DNA of 64,000 bases from Paraburkholderia aspalathi (lineage in GTDB: Bacteria > Pseudomonadota > Gammaproteobacteria > Burkholderiales > Burkholderiaceae). The position numbers and the translations under genes were made by a program. Of the stretch, positions 9,052-17,778 are shown one piece after another. The stretch spans positions 1 to 64,000 of the forward strand of contig NZ_FPBH01000004.1 of assembly GCF_900116445.1 (NCBI RefSeq). Direction: 5' to 3'. Every line of letters starts with the position of its first letter. Within the stretch, counting starts at the first letter, position 1. Under the pieces are notes generated by a model. That model did no database searches. It was not told the DNA's origin and saw only the letters and a list, made by a program, of their open reading frames with translations.

Positions 9052-10488
9052 TCAATGGGCGATACCGTTGACCGCTTGTCCCGGTGTATCTGATAGCGTT
9101 TCAATGCCGGTTTCGCCTCGTTCAGAGGCGTCAGCGGGAGCCAGCACGGCAAACAGAATGCCGATCAGAAGACCACAACCGGCGAGAAACAGAAACGCGG
9201 GAAGAACCGCATCTGTTGTTGCGCGCGGTGTGATGACGTTGCCCGTTCCCGCAATAACGGCGAGGCACAACGGGCCGAGAATCTTGCCAATGCCGTTGGC
9301 GGCCTGGCCTACGCCGATGGCGCGAGCTGCAAGCCGTGTGGGGAATATTTCCGCCGAATAAGGGCCGATCACGCACCAGCCACCGTCGAAAAATAGAGCA
9401 CCAACCGCAACCATGGCCACAAAGAACGGAAATCCCGCGACGGTATGCTGGGCGCCCAGCCCGGCGACACCAAGCGAGAGCGCGATGCCAAAGCCGAAAA
9501 GAGCGCAAACCCTCCTACGCGTCATCCACCTGGGTAGCAAGGAAAGAAGCAGCCGGCCAGCAATTCCCGCGAGCGCTACGACGATGAAGTATCTGGCGGC
9601 TTCTGCAGGCGATATCTTTAGCAGCAACGCGACGATCGTTGGCCCCCAGAGATAGACTCCGTAGCCAGCCGTACTCAGTGCGGCCCACGTCACGATCACC
9701 AGTAGTGTGCGACCGGGAAACAACAGTAGCTCGCTGATCCGCCCATTGGGCGCAGGCGCATTTGTAACGCTCGTCGCTGTAGTCATCGTGGGTAGGTCAT
9801 CAGCATCCACGCCGAGCAGGAGCGCGAATACGTTGCGTGCCTCGCTAAACCGCCCTTTGCTGATCAGCCACTGTCCTGATTCGGGGACGAACAGCGTAGC
9901 GAACAACGTCACGAGCAGCGGTGCAAAACCCAGGGCTGCGACGCCTCGCCAACCGAATGCGTGCAGAAGGGTCGCAGCGGAAATCGACGCAATCAGCGAT
10001 CCGACAGAAGCGGCGATGAACGGAAAACCCGTCAACCGCGTGCGATAGCTCGCTGGTGTGTGCTCGACGAGAAGAACTGTCTGTGTCGTCGCCGCGCCTG
10101 CAAGCCCGCAGCCGACGAGAAAGCGCAACGCGGCGAACCCCAACCACGCCCCTTCCGGTAGGAATGCAACCGCGCCTGCACCGAATCCGCAGATCGTTGT
10201 ACTGATCAACAACACGCGCTTTCGGCCAAACGCATCCGCCAGAGAGCCACTGAATAGCGAACCCACGATCGCACCGGCCCCAGCGCTAAGGAGAATCAGC
10301 GACGATTCTCCATACGTCAGGTGCCATCCTGGACCGAGAACAGCGAGCAGGAAGCCGACGAGGTAAAAGTCAAAGAAGTCGAGTGTAAAGCCGAGGCAAA
10401 ACACGGAGAATGCGCCGAAGTAGCGCTTTGTGGGTCGCGAACTCGCGTATAGATTCAGCAAGTCCCGCCGCTGCGTGAAGGGTTGCAT
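9052..10488 (-). CDS. MFS transporter, metabolite:H+ symporter type
   Basis: The 478-residue protein has about twelve hydrophobic segments. It carries the loop 2-3 signature GSLADAFGRKRVLL and the mid-protein PESGQWLISKGR, typical of the AAHS/sugar-porter-like symporters that import carboxylates and aromatic acids. The N terminus has an FDFYLVG segment in helix 1, where related carriers hold an acidic pair. It overlaps the longest possible frame of the hydrolase by 4 bp and follows the SDR gene by 87 bp, so it is in the same operon and probably imports its substrate. Confidence 0.9.
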   Translation of the reverse strand: MQPFTQRRDLLNLYASSRPTKRYFGAFSVFCLGFTLDFFDFYLVGFLLAVLGPGWHLTYGESSLILLSAGAGAIVGSLFSGSLADAFGRKRVLLISTTICGFGAGAVAFLPEGAWLGFAALRFLVGCGLAGAATTQTVLLVEHTPASYRTRLTGFPFIAASVGSLIASISAATLLHAFGWRGVAALGFAPLLVTLFATLFVPESGQWLISKGRFSEARNVFALLLGVDADDLPTMTTATSVTNAPAPNGRISELLLFPGRTLLVIVTWAALSTAGYGVYLWGPTIVALLLKISPAEAARYFIVVALAGIAGRLLLSLLPRWMTRRRVCALFGFGIALSLGVAGLGAQHTVAGFPFFVAMVAVGALFFDGGWCVIGPYSAEIFPTRLAARAIGVGQAANGIGKILGPLCLAVIAGTGNVITPRATTDAVLPAFLFLAGCGLLIGILFAVLAPADASERGETGIETLSDTPGQAVNGIAH

Positions 10489-10575
10489 GAGCTGTCTCCA
10501 TCTGTAATTTAGTCTGTGTAGCGATATCGTCGCTGCTAGCGGTTACGGCATGCAGCGCGCCATCTGCTGCTTCCA

Positions 10576-11343
10576 TCACTGCGCAGTCCAGCCTCCGTCT
10601 ATCCTCAGACTTGTTCCTGTCACCATCGCAGCTGCGGGTGACGCCAGGTAACAAACGGCCGCCGCGACATCCTCCGCCGGTAACAGCCGCCCCATTGGCA
10701 ATCGCTCCATGACCCAGCTATGAAACCTGGCGTCCTCGAAGAAGGACTTCGTCATCGGAGTCTCGACGAATGTTGGAGCTACCGTATTCACGCAGATGCG
10801 GTATGCGGCGAGCTCCAGAGCCATCGCCTTGGTAAGCCCCTCGATCGCATGCTTTGTCATGCAGTACACCGACCGACGGGTGGCACCCACATGCCCCATC
10901 TGCGACGACATGTTGATAATCGAGCCTCTGCCCGTACTGCTCGCAATCATCTTGCGAGCACACGACTGCGCTACCGTAAACATTGATCGCACGTTGAGCG
11001 TCAGCATGGTGTCGAGCTGCTCCAAAGTAACGTCAACGAATTCGGTCGGGAAATTCGTTCCCGCGTTGTTCACGAGGACATCCAGCCGATCCATGCGGTC
11101 GACCATCGCAGAAAACGCGTCGACATCTGTGACATCGCATACGAGTGCAGACGCCTGACCGCCGGCATCGTGGATTTTCGTCACCACCTCGTCAAGTTCG
11201 CTCGCACTGCGACTTAGTGCGTAGACTTTGGCGCCACGTTGTGCGAGCGCGCCTGCGATTTCCGCACCGAGCCCTCTTCCGGCTCCCGTCACGAGAGCCG
11301 CCAGACCATCAAGGTCTGAAGACGATTTCTGCGACCGCATCAT
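10576..11343 (-). CDS. SDR-family NAD(P)-dependent oxidoreductase
   Basis: From the ATG at 11343 the product is 255 residues, the normal classical SDR length. It has the TGAGRGLG nucleotide-binding motif, NNAG, the catalytic SMSS serine region and YCMTK (YxxxK), and ends in DGGWTAQ as such enzymes often do. Upstream in-frame starts up to 11496 overlap the cyclase gene and add a non-SDR tail, so they are rejected. It lies 55 bp after the cyclase gene and 87 bp before the transporter. It probably oxidises or reduces an intermediate of this pathway. Confidence 0.9.
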   Translation of the reverse strand: MMRSQKSSSDLDGLAALVTGAGRGLGAEIAGALAQRGAKVYALSRSASELDEVVTKIHDAGGQASALVCDVTDVDAFSAMVDRMDRLDVLVNNAGTNFPTEFVDVTLEQLDTMLTLNVRSMFTVAQSCARKMIASSTGRGSIINMSSQMGHVGATRRSVYCMTKHAIEGLTKAMALELAAYRICVNTVAPTFVETPMTKSFFEDARFHSWVMERLPMGRLLPAEDVAAAVCYLASPAAAMVTGTSLRIDGGWTAQ

Positions 11344-11398
11344 TGTTCCCGTGGAGTTATCTTCGGCATCCCGCTCTTCCGATGTACCGTTCAAGGGA

Positions 11399-12367
11399 CT
11401 ACTTGATGGCGAGCGGATTGAGAGGCGAGCCAACTGCTTTCGTAATCGGCAATGGCGGCGCGGTGAACATGAACTCGTACACGCCATCTTTCGCACAGTC
11501 CTCCGCGAGTTCCTTCACGTAGAAAATCTCCCCCATGCTGATCCCAATCATCGGGATCACGACCCAATGCCACGGCTGCGTGCAGTCGTCTGTTTCATTC
11601 GGGCGCACTTCACATCCCCATGTGTCAGTGCAGATTGCCGCGATCTGTTTGTCGTGCACCCAGTTCGCCGTCTCAAAGGCGAGACCTGGAGCCGAACCAC
11701 CTGCGTATCCGCCCCAGTCCCCCTCGTGAAGACAACGCTCCATATGGCCCGTCCGTACGATCACAAAGTCGCCTCGACGCACGGTCACACCCTGAGCTCG
11801 CTGTGTCGCCTCGAGATCCTCGATCGAGATTGCATCGCCGTCCCGCAGCGAATGGACACCCAGATAGCGCGCAACGTCGAGCAACACACCGCGGCCTACC
11901 ATCTTCGCCTTCGTCTTCTCAATGCCGTTCTTCTGCGCGCCATCGCTATCCACAAGTCGTGCGTCGTAGCCGTTCCACATCTTGTCGTCGAAGAAAATGT
12001 GACTCAGGGCGTCCCACTGTGTGCCGCACTGCAATGGCAGCGACACGGCGTCATCCGCATATCTAAGACCGCCCGCGTCCTGGTTTCCGGCAACCGCGTC
12101 GGTCCCAGTGGCGAGCATGGTGTGGATCGGGTTAAAGCGATTGCCCCAATGCCCCTTCTGCGGACCGTCGCGATCGAAATTCAAACCGAGGGAGAACACC
12201 TTGCCTTTGCGGACAAGCTCCGCAGCGGCCTGGATGTCTTCTTCCGCGACGTAGTTGAGGGTTCCAATTTCGTCGTCGGGCCCCCACTTACCCCAGTTCT
12301 TGCACCGCTCGGCGGTGCTACGCACGTGGTCCAGAGTGAATTTGTTTGCGTCGTAACGATGTACCAT
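11399..12367 (-). CDS. Cyclase-family metal-dependent hydrolase (KynB-like fold)
   Basis: The 322-residue protein belongs to the cyclase family (kynurenine formamidase/isatin hydrolase fold). The metal-binding motif usually written HxGTHxD appears as CGTQWDALSH, so the His is replaced by Gln. This GTQWD form is seen in a longer subfamily with unknown substrates. Later family segments include GDFVIVRTGHMERC and GVYEFMFTAPPLP. It is the first gene of the operon, with AGGAGA close to its start and a TTGACA/TATAAT promoter 30-60 bp upstream. It probably opens a lactone or amide ring. Confidence 0.88.
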   Translation of the reverse strand: MVHRYDANKFTLDHVRSTAERCKNWGKWGPDDEIGTLNYVAEEDIQAAAELVRKGKVFSLGLNFDRDGPQKGHWGNRFNPIHTMLATGTDAVAGNQDAGGLRYADDAVSLPLQCGTQWDALSHIFFDDKMWNGYDARLVDSDGAQKNGIEKTKAKMVGRGVLLDVARYLGVHSLRDGDAISIEDLEATQRAQGVTVRRGDFVIVRTGHMERCLHEGDWGGYAGGSAPGLAFETANWVHDKQIAAICTDTWGCEVRPNETDDCTQPWHWVVIPMIGISMGEIFYVKELAEDCAKDGVYEFMFTAPPLPITKAVGSPLNPLAIK

Positions 12368-12382
12368 TTTCCGTCTCCTTGT

Positions 12383-12423
12383 TTATTATTTGATAAATTA
12401 TAAGTCGCCAAGGCAAATGTCAA
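12383..12423 (-). promoter_or_regulatory. Promoter of the cyclase operon with shared element
   Basis: On the minus strand a perfect TTGACA (12418-12423) and a perfect TATAAT (12397-12402) are 15 bp apart, a little short. The 20 bp from the -10 (12383-12402) read TATAATTTATCAAATAATAA, close to the element at 4387-4406. The TTTAT-CAAATA-ATAAA core is an inverted repeat and would sit at the transcription start. The short spacer suggests the promoter may need help. Confidence 0.6.
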
Positions 12424-12602
12424 GAGACTCATCTGTCGTCAGCCAATTTTTTTGCAGAACCTGGGGTACTTCCTGATCTACCGTACAGCGATGAATACAG
12501 AATCCCCTGGCGTCGCTGCGGCCGCATCATGGGGCCGCCGGGCCGGCCGAGCGATAGCGGCACACGGCACACTCAACCGGTCAGACGCCTCGTCACACCG
12601 CT

Positions 12603-14804
12603 TTACGTTTGGATGAGCTTGTCAGGTGTGATTGGCAGATCGCGTACACGTACGCCGATTGCGTCGAATACAGCATTCGCTACGGCCGCTGCGACGCCTG
12701 TCGCGCCGAGTTCACCGATCCCCTTGGCACCAAGCGGACCGGAGTTCGCGTCGAATTCGTCGATAAACGCCACGTCTATGTCAGGTGGGATGTCCGCGTT
12801 CACCGGGATGGGAACGCCCGCAAGATCTTTTGCAAGCCAGCGCCCGAGTGTCGGCTCGTAGTGGCTGGCCTCCATGGCGGCCATACCCCAGCCCCAGACA
12901 ATGCCGCCGATCATTTGTGATCGGGACGTCATGGAGTTGATGATTCGGCCCGCGCTATAGACTCCTGTTGCCCGGCGAAGTCGCAGCAGTCCCAGCTCGG
13001 GATCAACAGCGACTTCCACAAAGACAACCCCGAAAGATCGCGTTGGGAATCCCGGAGAACCCATATCGACCGGCGCGTTGCCAGGCAAATCAAATGCGCC
13101 CTCCGATGCGAGTTCGGCCACACCCGCTTCGCCCAGAATGTCCCGGATAGTGCGCGACGTACTGCCGTAAGCGATATGTCCGCCCTCCAGCGAAACCTGG
13201 TCCGCGGGCCAACCGGCGAGCCTCGCCAGTTTGGACCGAACATCCTGTGCGGCCTTTTGTACTGCGGCACCCGTGCTTATTGTGGTGCTCGATCCGTAGG
13301 TGGGCCCGGCATACGGCAGGTTCGTGTCGCCCGATAGCGCCGTCACCTGCGCCGGGTCCAGCCCGAGCACATCGGCAACGATCTGAGGAAACACCGTGGC
13401 AGGCCCCGTGCCAATGTCGCAGAAGCTTGATTCAAGTTGAGCCGTCCCGTCCGCGCGTAGCCTCACCTTCGCGGTCGAGTGAAACCGTGCCTGCCCCTGG
13501 CTGCAATCCGCCATTCCGCATCCGATCCGCCAATGACCGTCAAGCGTTCCGCCTTTCGGGCGCTCGCGCCACCCGAAGCGTCTTGCACCTTCGTCGTAGG
13601 CTTCCCGAAGCTTTTTCGACGACCACGGCTTTCCGCTCTCGGGGTCCAGCTCCGTGTAGTTAGCCAGGCGCAGATCGAGAGGATCGACGTTTAGCGATCT
13701 CGCCAGTTCATCCATGGCCGAGCCCAGTGCCCAGGACCCCGGACCATCCCAGGGTGAACGCATGAAGGTCGGCAATACAACGTGACCACGGCGGATTCGG
13801 TGGGTAGCAGAAATGTTCTCGCAGGCGTAGAAGGACTTCGCGGGTACCGCACCAAATTCCACATAGTCGTCGGTCATACCTGTGACATTTACGGCCTCAT
13901 GGCTAACACCGAGAAGCCTACCCTGCGAATCCGAACCAAGACGTACTTCATGGGTCATCTGGGGTTGATAGCCGACCATGCCGTACTGCTGCTGGCGGGT
14001 CAGCACCATCTTGACCGGCCGACCCGCGACGCGGGCAGCCATGCTGACCAGGATTTCATGAGGCCATACAAAGGCCTTGGTGCCAAAGCCTCCGCCCGTG
14101 TGCGGGGCGACAACGCGAACTTTAGAATGATCGATTCCGAATGCCGCCGCCAGTGTGTTCTGCACTGCTGGAAGATGCTGCACCGCATCGTACACAGTCA
14201 GCCTCCCGCCCTCCCAAACCGCGAGAATGGCGCACGGCTCCATCGGATTGCCATGACGAGAGGGTTGCGTATATTCGCCGCCTGCGCGGAATGCAGCACC
14301 CGCAATCGCCCCAGCGGCATCGCCCTTGTGGAATTCGAGTGCATTCGCTTTCGAATAATTACCCTTATCTGGAGCAACGTCTGCGGCAGGCGCGGTGTCA
14401 GGTACGACAAACGGGCGCCTTTCATAGCGCACGCGGACGACAGCTGCGCCCGCTTCGGCTGCCTGCAAACTCTCAGCCAACACCATGGCAACCGGCTGCC
14501 CCTCGTAGACGATGTCGTCCGATTGCATGGGCATGAATCGCGTCGCAAGCGGTGGCACACTGATTTCGTCCAGCTTCCGATGCACTCGCGGCATGTCGGA
14601 CGCCTTCAACACTCTGACCACGCCGACTCGTGCCAGAGCGGCCGTCGTCTCGATCGAGACGACATGTCCTGCTGGAATCGTCGCATTGACGAACACCGCA
14701 TAGAGTTGGGACGGGAGGTTCCGGTCGCCCGCATAGAGCGCGGAACCTGTGACCTTGATGGGGCCGTCATGCCGGGGGATGGATTGACCCAGATTGCTCA
14801 TCAT
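12603..14804 (-). CDS. PaoC-like molybdopterin-binding subunit
   Basis: The 733-residue protein is the large catalytic subunit of a xanthine-oxidase-family enzyme, the same size as E. coli PaoC. Visible features are the first-domain start IPRHDGPIKVTGSALYAGD, the cofactor-contacting GGGFGTKAF segment and GELGATG near the C terminus, whose glutamate (about E698) is the family's catalytic base. It overlaps the FAD subunit gene by 4 bp. Together the three subunits should oxidise aromatic or other aldehydes to acids in the periplasm. No XdhC/PaoD-type cofactor chaperone gene is in the window. Confidence 0.93.
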   Translation of the reverse strand: MMSNLGQSIPRHDGPIKVTGSALYAGDRNLPSQLYAVFVNATIPAGHVVSIETTAALARVGVVRVLKASDMPRVHRKLDEISVPPLATRFMPMQSDDIVYEGQPVAMVLAESLQAAEAGAAVVRVRYERRPFVVPDTAPAADVAPDKGNYSKANALEFHKGDAAGAIAGAAFRAGGEYTQPSRHGNPMEPCAILAVWEGGRLTVYDAVQHLPAVQNTLAAAFGIDHSKVRVVAPHTGGGFGTKAFVWPHEILVSMAARVAGRPVKMVLTRQQQYGMVGYQPQMTHEVRLGSDSQGRLLGVSHEAVNVTGMTDDYVEFGAVPAKSFYACENISATHRIRRGHVVLPTFMRSPWDGPGSWALGSAMDELARSLNVDPLDLRLANYTELDPESGKPWSSKKLREAYDEGARRFGWRERPKGGTLDGHWRIGCGMADCSQGQARFHSTAKVRLRADGTAQLESSFCDIGTGPATVFPQIVADVLGLDPAQVTALSGDTNLPYAGPTYGSSTTISTGAAVQKAAQDVRSKLARLAGWPADQVSLEGGHIAYGSTSRTIRDILGEAGVAELASEGAFDLPGNAPVDMGSPGFPTRSFGVVFVEVAVDPELGLLRLRRATGVYSAGRIINSMTSRSQMIGGIVWGWGMAAMEASHYEPTLGRWLAKDLAGVPIPVNADIPPDIDVAFIDEFDANSGPLGAKGIGELGATGVAAAVANAVFDAIGVRVRDLPITPDKLIQT

Positions 14805-15781
14805 GTCCTCGCTGCCGTATCGATGGTGCGCAATACTGCGTTGCGTGCGATAACAACCTTATAGCCGTTGCGCGAGAGTGGGCGCGCATCGACAAGACCT
14901 GCGTCGACGGCCGCATTTATGCCTGCGGAGCCCAGACGCTGACCAACCAGCCTGCGCTCAGTTTCGTCCAACCTCCATGGCCGCATCGCCACCGAACCCA
15001 GCGCGATCCGCGCATTCGTGATGACGTCACCGTCAAGTTCGAGCGCCACGGCTGCCGACACAGTCGCGTACTCGTAGCTTTCGCGCTCGCGAATCTTCAG
15101 ATAGGCGGACTTTGGCCAGGCTCTCGGCAATTCAACCGCCGTAATCAACTCCCCGCCCGCGAGTCGGTGATGCGCCGCCGGGTTCTCGCCGGGCAGCACG
15201 TGGAAGTCGCGGGCTGGAATTCGCCGGCCTCCCCCGGGACGGTCGGTTATGAATACCGCGTCGAGGGCCGCAAGCGAGACCGCTGGGTCGGATGGTTGTA
15301 CGGCCACACAGTCCTCGGTCCAGCCGAAAATGGCGTGCTTCTCGTTGAAACCGTGCAGCGCAGCACAGCCCGAACCCGCAACGCGTTTATTACAGGGGGT
15401 CGGCTCGTCCGCGCGGAAATATGGGCATCGCACACGTTGCAGCGGATTTCCACCTATCGTCGCCAGATTCCGGATTTGCGCCGATGCAGCCTTCAATATC
15501 GACTGCGAGAGGACAGGATAGTCACGCATGACCTGCGGATGCAGGGCGATATCGTTCAGCTTGCTCAACGCACCGATAGTCAGCCCCCCGGACGATGTCT
15601 GACGGATCTCCGACAAGCCCTCAATTCGACCGATATCAATGATCTTCGTTGGCCGCTCGATCCCAATGCGCATCCAGTTCAACAGCTCGGTGCCACCTGC
15701 AAGGAACGCTGAGCCGCTGGAATGGGCAAGTGCGAGTGCTTCACCTGTCGATGACACCCGTTCATATTCAAACGGCTCCAT
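14801..15781 (-). CDS. PaoB-like FAD subunit with extra Fe-S motif
   Basis: The 326-residue protein is the FAD-binding subunit. It has the GGTELLNWM loop and ATIGGNPLQR flavin motif. Between residues 119 and 158 it carries four cysteines, C119 (RCPYFR), C130 (PCNKR), C139 (GSGC) and C158 (TEDC). In PaoB this insertion holds a [4Fe-4S] cluster, so this belongs to the PaoABC branch and not to plain xanthine dehydrogenases. It overlaps both neighbours (14 bp and 4 bp), giving a tight operon. Confidence 0.93.
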   Translation of the reverse strand: MEPFEYERVSSTGEALALAHSSGSAFLAGGTELLNWMRIGIERPTKIIDIGRIEGLSEIRQTSSGGLTIGALSKLNDIALHPQVMRDYPVLSQSILKAASAQIRNLATIGGNPLQRVRCPYFRADEPTPCNKRVAGSGCAALHGFNEKHAIFGWTEDCVAVQPSDPAVSLAALDAVFITDRPGGGRRIPARDFHVLPGENPAAHHRLAGGELITAVELPRAWPKSAYLKIRERESYEYATVSAAVALELDGDVITNARIALGSVAMRPWRLDETERRLVGQRLGSAGINAAVDAGLVDARPLSRNGYKVVIARNAVLRTIDTAART

Positions 15782-16451
15782 GGACGCCTCCGTGCATTTC
15801 GACCGAAGCAGTCTGGACTGCCTCGGCGATTTGAGGGTAGGCCGAACATCGACAGATGTTTCCGCTCATCCATTCCCGGATTTCCGCATTGGACTTGGTG
15901 TGCCCCTCTTCAATGCAGCCGACCGCGGACATGATCTGCCCCGACGTGCAGAACCCGCACTGGAAAGCATCGCATTTTATGAAAGCACGCTGCACCGGAT
16001 GCAACGAATCGCCAGCCGCGAGTCCCTCGACCGTCGTCACGCGCCGGCTCTCCAGGGTGGCCGCGAGAACGAAACAGGAGTTGACTCGTCTTCCGTCCAG
16101 CATAACCGTACAGGCGCCGCACTCCCCGCGGTTGCAACCTTTCTTGGCACCGGTGAGGTGCAACTGCTCCCGCAGTAGATCGAGCAACGTCACGTCGGAG
16201 CGCACCTCTACACGATGCGCGACGCCATTGATCGTGACCGATATTCGAACAAGATTGTTTGCACGCGGAGCGTGAGACCTGCCCTGCGCCGACGTAGGAA
16301 CGGGTGCAGCCTGGACGCCATTCAGCGCCACTGACGTCGCGGCGGCGAGAGTTGACCGGAATAGACCGCGGCGAGTCATCGCCACGCCGCCCCCTCCTTG
16401 GTGTACATCGCCGTCGGCCAGATCTGATTTTGCTTCCTGATCGTCTTTCAT
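15768..16451 (-). CDS. PaoA-like [2Fe-2S] subunit with Tat signal
   Basis: The 227-residue protein is the small iron-sulfur subunit. It has the plant-ferredoxin cluster motif CNRGECGACTVMLDG and the second cluster motif CGFCTSGQ with CRC. A twin-arginine signal follows a 24-residue leader: MTRRGLFRSTLAAA and cleavage near GVQAAP. The internal Met of that signal may be the true start. In the E. coli PaoABC complex this subunit carries the whole enzyme through the Tat system, so a periplasmic location is expected. It is the first gene of the operon. Confidence 0.93.
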   Translation of the reverse strand: MKDDQEAKSDLADGDVHQGGGGVAMTRRGLFRSTLAAATSVALNGVQAAPVPTSAQGRSHAPRANNLVRISVTINGVAHRVEVRSDVTLLDLLREQLHLTGAKKGCNRGECGACTVMLDGRRVNSCFVLAATLESRRVTTVEGLAAGDSLHPVQRAFIKCDAFQCGFCTSGQIMSAVGCIEEGHTKSNAEIREWMSGNICRCSAYPQIAEAVQTASVEMHGGVHGAV

Positions 16452-16803
16452 GTGTATTCCTCAATATCTGCATAACATCATGAACACAAAGCGTGCTTCG
16501 ATTTCATGGAAGACAACCACTCAAGAACCCGTCGAGACGCTTTCGAACCGAGGATCTGGTTTATTGTGCGCGCACGACACCGAAGGCTCGATAGCGTTTA
16601 TGTCATTTTTTAAATGACGATTTGTCATCAATATCGACTGCGAGTTGCTTGTTCCCCGTCTAAGTGCCGCGTACAACCCCAACTCCACGCACGACCAGGG
16701 CGATTCGTTTGCTCCATCGAGCCGTCATTTAATTATTAAACGATAATTACAAGAAATGCAAGCGACGACTGACACCTTTACCAAGGTCGAAACAGCGGTA
16801 CAG
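16452..16803. promoter_or_regulatory. Upstream region of the aldehyde oxidoreductase operon
   Basis: No gene is seen in these 352 bp. They contain GTCATTT-TTT-AAATGAC, a perfect 7-bp-arm palindrome at 16602-16618, a second GTCATTT followed by the TTTAATTATTAAA palindrome at 16724-16740, and an ATTTGTCAT half site near 16621. Similar GTCATTT/AAATG repeats recur at 17750 and 19723 in front of the NmrA-like and LysR genes, suggesting a common operator, perhaps for the LysR protein at 17779. Confidence 0.5.
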
Positions 16804-17676
16804 TCAGACGGTTTCAGACATACGTTGGATCACCCCGCGCACGACTGTTTCCAGCGGAACGCTGCCTTTGACTGTACTCGCCGGGCGTTCGAATTCGATC
16901 CACCCTTCGTTGAAACCATCCAGCATCTGGATACGCGGCAATGAATTTTTCATTCCTTGGGACGCGAACAGACGCTCCCACGTGTCCCGAGCCACAGGCT
17001 CCATCCGAACATTCCTACCTAGTAATCGGGAGAACACTTCAGCGACTTCGTTGGGCGTCGTCCGACGCGGTCCCTCGAGTTCTATGATCCGGTGCTCAGT
17101 CCAATTTTGGCGGAGCAGGTTCGCCGCCATCCGGCCTACATCGGTGGTTGCTACCATAGGAACAGGCCTGTCCAACGGATAAAGGAAACTGGGAATTACA
17201 CCGGACGCGAGCGCCGGCTCCAGGTCGAATGCCGTGTTTTCCATGAACCATCCCGCGCGGAGGCACGCGACTGGCATAGGCAGCAAGCCGAATGCTCGCT
17301 CCATCATTCCTGATTGCTGCAGCAGGTTGGGCTGCGTTGCCTGGGCACCGATCGTGGACAGACAAACTACACGCTTGGGCATTGACGCGGTCAGGGCGTC
17401 GCTCAAAGCGGCGATTGCGGCCTTCGACTCAGGAAACCCGGGCGCCGGATCAAAATTCGGGGGGAGCGAAATGAAGACCGCGTCGGCTCCGTCAAAAGCA
17501 CGTGCCAAGGCGACTGCGTCGTTCATTTCGGCTATTGCCACCTCACATCCCTGGTTTGCCCAGCCCTCTCCTTTGACAGGATCCCGAACGACTCCACGCA
17601 CGTCCAGTCCTGCCGCAAGCAGAACACGTGCAACGACCCCTCCTACTTGCCCGGTAATTCCGGTAACCGCAAACAT
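16804..17676 (-). CDS. NmrA-like NAD(P)-binding protein (copy 1)
   Basis: With the ATG at 17676, preceded by a GGAGGGG site, the product has 290 residues. It is an atypical short-chain dehydrogenase with the Rossmann motif TGITGQVGG at residues 5-13 and VVRDPVKG, like NmrA/YtfG quinone oxidoreductase-type proteins. It lacks an obvious YxxxK pair, so it may be a redox sensor or a reductase. It is clearly paralogous to the protein at 20007-20864; for example WFMEN and FNEGWI are shared. It is divergent from the LysR gene 103 bp away. Confidence 0.88.
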   Translation of the reverse strand: MFAVTGITGQVGGVVARVLLAAGLDVRGVVRDPVKGEGWANQGCEVAIAEMNDAVALARAFDGADAVFISLPPNFDPAPGFPESKAAIAALSDALTASMPKRVVCLSTIGAQATQPNLLQQSGMMERAFGLLPMPVACLRAGWFMENTAFDLEPALASGVIPSFLYPLDRPVPMVATTDVGRMAANLLRQNWTEHRIIELEGPRRTTPNEVAEVFSRLLGRNVRMEPVARDTWERLFASQGMKNSLPRIQMLDGFNEGWIEFERPASTVKGSVPLETVVRGVIQRMSETV

Positions 17677-17749
17677 TGGCCCCTCCTGATTCGCATCATT
17701 CAATGCGGCAATTTTGTGCGTCGACACGTCCTTTCGCGATAACATCAGT

Positions 17750-17764
17750 GTCATTTGATAAATG
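17750..17764. promoter_or_regulatory. GTCATTT-type palindrome before the LysR gene
   Basis: GTCATTTGATAAATG contains a CATTT-GAT-AAATG inverted repeat located between the divergent NmrA-like and LysR genes, 15 bp before the LysR start. The half site is the same as in the palindrome at 16602. A LysR autoregulatory site is the likeliest reading. Confidence 0.5.
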
Positions 17765-17778
17765 CTGCGGAGGCATTG

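Noticed and set aside
11228..12403. 391-codon plus-strand frame opposite the cyclase gene
   Set aside because: Shadow of the cyclase and SDR genes; no protein-family features.
13782..14864. 360-codon plus-strand frame inside the Mo subunit gene
   Set aside because: It is antisense to a strongly supported gene and has no recognisable motif.
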